NCBI GenBank assembly: GCA_937967795.1
Contig: CALBSK010000045.1
Coordinates: forward strand, 1 to 18,383
Source of the DNA: an uncultured Alphaproteobacteria bacterium
GTDB lineage: Bacteria > Pseudomonadota > Alphaproteobacteria > UBA9655
DNA length: 18,383 nt
Reading direction: 5' to 3'
The notes under the pieces were generated by a model that worked only from the letters and a program-made list of their open reading frames with translations, was not told where the DNA came from and did not search any database. Below, one piece after another: positions 15,398-18,383 of the stretch; position 1 is the stretch's first letter; each line of letters begins with the position of its first letter. The position numbers and the translations under genes are program-made.

Positions 15398-16335
15398 GCG
15401 GCATCCCTCTGGTGAGGCTGTTGCGTTGCTTTGGGAATGATGCCCTGCTTAATGGTCTCAAGTCGCTCATTAACTTTCTGACCCATGTTTTGAGTTTTTC
15501 CCGGTGCATAGTTTTTCATAAGATCTTCAAAGACTTCTCTTAAGTCTAATTTGGAGAAATCAATGCGTTGAATTTCATCAATGGTGAAGCCTCGACAAAG
15601 AGGCTCTTTCCCGTTGCCCCATCCCAAGCCTATTTGGGGACGTCCTTGTTCATGAAAGGCTTTGAGGAGTTTGTTGGTAAAGCAACAATAGCTGCTTTTT
15701 TTCTTGATACATTTTCCAAGTACCTTTTTATCGCAATAGGTTCCCACAAAATGACAAAGGCCTTTTTTTCTCTTTTGGCTAAGAGCTTTTTCTTTCGCAC
15801 TACAGGAAGAAAATCCCAGATCATTCCCCCAGCCTTTTCCTGATCCACAACAATCTTTAAAGGTGAGCGGCTGTTTCGAGCAGCGATTGTCCTCTCCCTT
15901 AAAAAGAGTCCCGTTTTGAAATTGCCCTTGCAATTCTTTTAAAATACTGAGCTGGGCTAAGGTGGACATCATTTCATTGTTATTCTCCCAAGTCTGCTCG
16001 CGGCAGTTTCCATCCAGGCAAAAAGGTGTTTTACCTCCTTGAATGGAATAAGACGGGCGTGTTCCTCCTTTGCATTGATAGGTTTGAGTATAAAGGACGC
16101 ATGTTTTTCCGACGTATTGCTTACAAGAGGAGTTAATTTGGACACAACCTCTGGCCCTTAAGGGCCCACAATCATCTTTCGAAGGATAAGAACACTGATA
16201 GGTATAAGTGTATTGCCAGCACTTTTTGGTCACAGAAATTCCTTCAAACACACGGGTTTGAGGGCCTTGAGAACAAACCTTTGAGACATAAGAACAAAGC
16301 CCTTGATCGGCTTTGGCTTCCAACGGCTCACACCC
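15394..16335 (-). repeat. 3' traN repeat, copy A
   Basis: The 3' half of the shorter traN and partner of 13418-14365. The last ~90 codons are almost identical at protein level (GFTI-D/E-EIQRIDFSKLDL onward), including the shared ending KATQQP before the copies differ in their last residues. Homologous recombination between the two would remove about 1.98 kb and leave one chimeric traN in frame. Confidence 0.8.
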
Positions 16336-17124
16336 ATTAATCTGAAAGTCCTTGGGAACCTTGATGCGGGGTCTATAGGTATAACAAAAATGGTAGTTCT
16401 CGAACAAAAAGCGTCCAGGGGTAAGGGGTATGGCAAGTCCGTTATTCCCCGCAGAAAAAGCAATGATGTCTTCTAAAGGAATTCCTGTACGAGGTGTGAT
16501 AAAACTTTCAACTAAAGAGGGATAACCGAGGATGTACCCCCTCACACGCCCGGGAGCGACAGGTTGAAAAGAAAGAAACTGAGGTTGACTCCCATACAAC
16601 TCGTAACCAGCCACATCAAATGAGCTGTTGATAGGACTCCCTTTTTCTTCAATGATTTTTACAGATTTGTTTACAACACACGTGTGTTGGACATCTTCTC
16701 CCCCTTCTTCACAGTAAAGGATTTCGTCTTCTCCTCCTTGACTGCTCTGGCTTGCATGGGTTCCTTTCCCTCCAATTTCTGTCAGAGGATTTTCCATGAT
16801 GTTTTGAGACTTGGCTAAGAGAGGGTCATGGGTGAGATCCATCTTGATCTGGGGCCTTGACTCTGAGCTCTCTAAAATCATTTGACTTGCAGAATCGGTC
16901 TGAAAAAGTCTTTTAGACGTATTCTCAAGAACTTGTCCCTGGAAGCCCGCCTCCTTGGAGGGGCCTTGTGAGAAAGGATGAGGTCCTGCCTCCTTTTTTT
17001 TATCTTCAAGCTTATTTAAAAATTCCTCAGCTGTTTGATCCCCTTGGTTGAGGTTTTTCCAATTGCCAGCGTCTCCCCTTGAAGAAAAAAGGCAAAGAAA
17101 GAAAAGAATTTTAAAAGACTTCAT
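15394..17124 (-). CDS. traN: TraN outer-membrane adhesin, first (shorter) copy
   Basis: A 576-aa Cys-rich outer-membrane adhesin. A signal peptide lies at ~1-19 (cleavage near GDAG). Residues 21-157 match the second copy (NWKNLNQGDQ, QTDSASQMI, KMDLTHDPL, GGKGTHA, CEEGGEDV). Residues 158-262 are unique and include GRVRGYILGYPSLVESFITP (192-211) with only one cysteine, C247. From ~264 (GCEPLEA) to the end it is again close to copy 2, with all the core cysteines. F TraN binds OmpA or other porins on recipients through its variable region; the target here is unknown. Its ATG overlaps the trbC stop (ATGA), and its stop overlaps the ATG of copy 2. Both copies keep full reading frames, so neither is a decaying relic. 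Confidence 0.93.
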   Translation of the reverse strand: MKSFKILFFLCLFSSRGDAGNWKNLNQGDQTAEEFLNKLEDKKKEAGPHPFSQGPSKEAGFQGQVLENTSKRLFQTDSASQMILESSESRPQIKMDLTHDPLLAKSQNIMENPLTEIGGKGTHASQSSQGGEDEILYCEEGGEDVQHTCVVNKSVKIIEEKGSPINSSFDVAGYELYGSQPQFLSFQPVAPGRVRGYILGYPSLVESFITPRTGIPLEDIIAFSAGNNGLAIPLTPGRFLFENYHFCYTYRPRIKVPKDFQINGCEPLEAKADQGLCSYVSKVCSQGPQTRVFEGISVTKKCWQYTYTYQCSYPSKDDCGPLRARGCVQINSSCKQYVGKTCVLYTQTYQCKGGTRPSYSIQGGKTPFCLDGNCREQTWENNNEMMSTLAQLSILKELQGQFQNGTLFKGEDNRCSKQPLTFKDCCGSGKGWGNDLGFSSCSAKEKALSQKRKKGLCHFVGTYCDKKVLGKCIKKKSSYCCFTNKLLKAFHEQGRPQIGLGWGNGKEPLCRGFTIDEIQRIDFSKLDLREVFEDLMKNYAPGKTQNMGQKVNERLETIKQGIIPKATQQPHQRDAA

Positions 17125-17822
17125 CTTCCTTGCCCTTTCTTCAAAAGAGCTTGAGCACTTTCTTTGAGCTCTCCTCCCTTTGCAAAAATTTCAAGAGCGT
17201 ATTGAGCGCTCACGTGCCCTTGAATCCGATCATGAAGAGGAGTTTGGATCCGTTCTTGGACAGAGAACGGAAAAGGCTTTGAGAGAACAAAGGTAGGAAT
17301 AGCTTGAATGGAAAAAAGAGTAAAAAGTTCAGGGTCAATCAGAAACCCTTGACCCGTTTCTTGGATAATTTTTTGTAGAATTTTTACGGTTTTTGCATAA
17401 CTTCCTTCAACAAATCCGCGTAAAACAAGAACAGCGTTATAGAGCTTTGCTTCCTTGGCAAGATTGAAAAGGGCTTTCTCCCCTAAAGAAAAAGAAACAA
17501 AAATATAAAGATGTTTTTCCGGCTCTGGGAAGAGAGGATCTTGTTCTGCATCTGTTTCTTTCTTCTCCTCGCAAGCATGCAAAAAACAACCATTTCTTTT
17601 ATTTTGAAGGCTTCTATTGTTATCCTTCATTAGTCGGTCTTGGTGTTGGAGGAGTGACTCGTAGAATTTCTGAAATTTCTTTTCTTGTTGAAGAGCCTCA
17701 CTTTTTTTAAGAGATGTGTTTTGAAACTCGAGGGCTTCCTTCAGATAAGAGGGACTGACACCTCCAGCCCCCAGAGCCTTGAATGGAATAAAAACAAGTA
17801 AAAACAGTATACTAAAGGGCAC
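17121..17822 (-). CDS. trbC: Type-F pilin assembly protein TrbC
   Basis: A 233-aa periplasmic protein, slightly longer than F TrbC (212 aa). A signal peptide lies at ~1-19, followed by a helical, charged stretch (25-95). The TrbC domain of the F type lies at ~104-215: LYIFVSFSLGE (105-115), VLRGFVEGS (133-141), IDPELF (162-167), IPTFVL (175-180) and GHVSAQYALE (202-211). This is a thioredoxin-like fold without CxxC. It is needed for pilus assembly and acts with TraW. The start is GTG (17820-17822) with GAGG 7 nt upstream, and lies inside the end of traU with an 11-nt overlap. The stop overlaps the next traN (ATGA). No trbE is present between trbC and traN, as in reduced F-type systems. Confidence 0.95.
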   Translation of the reverse strand: MPFSILFLLVFIPFKALGAGGVSPSYLKEALEFQNTSLKKSEALQQEKKFQKFYESLLQHQDRLMKDNNRSLQNKRNGCFLHACEEKKETDAEQDPLFPEPEKHLYIFVSFSLGEKALFNLAKEAKLYNAVLVLRGFVEGSYAKTVKILQKIIQETGQGFLIDPELFTLFSIQAIPTFVLSKPFPFSVQERIQTPLHDRIQGHVSAQYALEIFAKGGELKESAQALLKKGQGR

Positions 17823-18383
17823 AGCAGTTCCTCTTTCTCCAAATCAAATAGCCAAAATCTTCGCCTTTATAAGGAAACTCCCGCCCTGCACCCCAGATCA
17901 CTTCTGTTCGTCCCAAAGGGTTACAGGCCATAGGACCACGTGTGATAGGACGGGGATAAGTCATTTGGGTTTTGTATTGGGATTTCTTGATGATCGGCAG
18001 TGGAACTTTTTGACAGAGGGCTTCTTGCCCACTTGTGCCCCATAATAAAAGCTCTCGATGAAGTTTGGCTATCATCCGTCCTGTCATAAGAAGGCTCGCC
18101 TGAACGCCGCCATTGTGAGCCGCATTGTTTCCTGTAAAAGGATAAAGACTTCCCTGACATCCTCCACACCAAAAAAGGGCATCGAGTGGAAACCCTGCCG
18201 TTGCTGCAGCACAATCGACAGCGCACGCCGCTTGCGCAAGAGGGTTTCCAAAGAGAACAGCTTCAGGATTCAAAATGAAAGACAGCTCATCCGCATTCCA
18301 CAGAGGATCCAGCTCCGTAATATAAGCTACATCAAAACTTTGCTGCTCCAAACACAGAAAATCCACCAAAAGCTCAAGCCAAT
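17812..18383 (-). CDS. traU: Conjugal transfer protein TraU, C-terminal part
   Basis: Partial: the 5' end lies beyond the right edge, and 189 codons are visible of about 330 in F TraU. The frame is open to the edge. The visible part starts WLELLVDFLCLEQ and holds the family motifs YITELDPLWNADELSF, NPLAQAACAVDC, GFPLDALFWCGGCQGSLYP and a C-terminal NPLGRTEVIWG. TraU is a Cys-rich periplasmic protein required for DNA transfer and, less strictly, for pilus assembly. GC content is visibly higher here than at the left end of the window. It overlaps trbC by 11 nt. Further upstream tra genes (traW and others) are expected outside the window. Confidence 0.95.
   Translation of the reverse strand, partial: WLELLVDFLCLEQQSFDVAYITELDPLWNADELSFILNPEAVLFGNPLAQAACAVDCAAATAGFPLDALFWCGGCQGSLYPFTGNNAAHNGGVQASLLMTGRMIAKLHRELLLWGTSGQEALCQKVPLPIIKKSQYKTQMTYPRPITRGPMACNPLGRTEVIWGAGREFPYKGEDFGYLIWRKRNCCAL

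Noticed and set aside
1..18383. CRISPR arrays, tRNA or rRNA genes, insertion-sequence ends, oriT
   Set aside because: I found no spaced repeats, tRNA-like cloverleaf, transposase or terminal inverted repeats. No nick-site-like sequence could be backed without the relaxase gene.

Overview
The window looks like a piece of an alphaproteobacterial, probably host-associated genome (Holosporales/Rickettsiales type). Three things point this way. The DNA is AT-rich. The LysR regulator begins with the DW-x-K-x-x-x-FY / GSF-x-x-A / SQSALSRQ pattern common in alphaproteobacterial LysR proteins. The right two thirds carry an F-type conjugation operon in the order seen in the integrative conjugative elements of intracellular alphaproteobacteria (RAGE-like). 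The taxonomic call is inference; Legionellales, which also carry F-type elements, cannot be excluded.

Layout. 13-465 (minus) is a 150-aa protein that resembles a stand-alone DnaA N-terminal domain. 466-1006 has no confirmed gene, but holds a plus-strand intrinsic terminator with no gene in front of it, an upstream hairpin that hides a consensus Shine-Dalgarno, a 16-bp perfect palindrome and a possible 31-aa minus-strand ORF. 1007-4812 is an AT-rich metabolic/regulatory block: a LysR regulator (plus), a heme-oxygenase-like diiron-oxidase-type enzyme (minus) followed by a 17-aa micro-ORF with a perfect Shine-Dalgarno, and a divergent POT-family (peptide) transporter that lacks the ExxER proton-coupling motif. 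4867-6099 (minus) is an AAA_14/DUF4143 ATPase of the kind often scattered in mobile regions.

From 6211 to the right edge everything is on the minus strand and forms one tightly packed operon, read right to left: traU (5' end off the window), trbC, traN copy 1, traN copy 2, traF, traH, traG, traD, then a 59-aa ORF. Most junctions are ATGA, TAATG or 1-nt contacts, so translation is likely coupled. The products are the mating-pair formation and stabilisation half of an F-type type IV secretion system (TraU, TrbC, TraF, TraH, TraG N-terminus), the outer-membrane recipient-recognition adhesin (TraN), the mating-pair stabilisation protein TraG and the coupling ATPase TraD. No relaxase, oriT or entry-exclusion gene lies in the window.

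The most interesting feature is the tandem pair of full-length traN genes. Their N-terminal ~160 residues and C-terminal ~310 residues are closely related, but the centre, where TraN of F-like plasmids carries its receptor specificity, is unrelated in sequence, size and cysteine content. This suggests an element that encodes two recipient-recognition adhesins and could recombine between them. Second are the enzyme + micro-ORF + transporter + regulator block and the hidden plus-strand transcript near 570-659.
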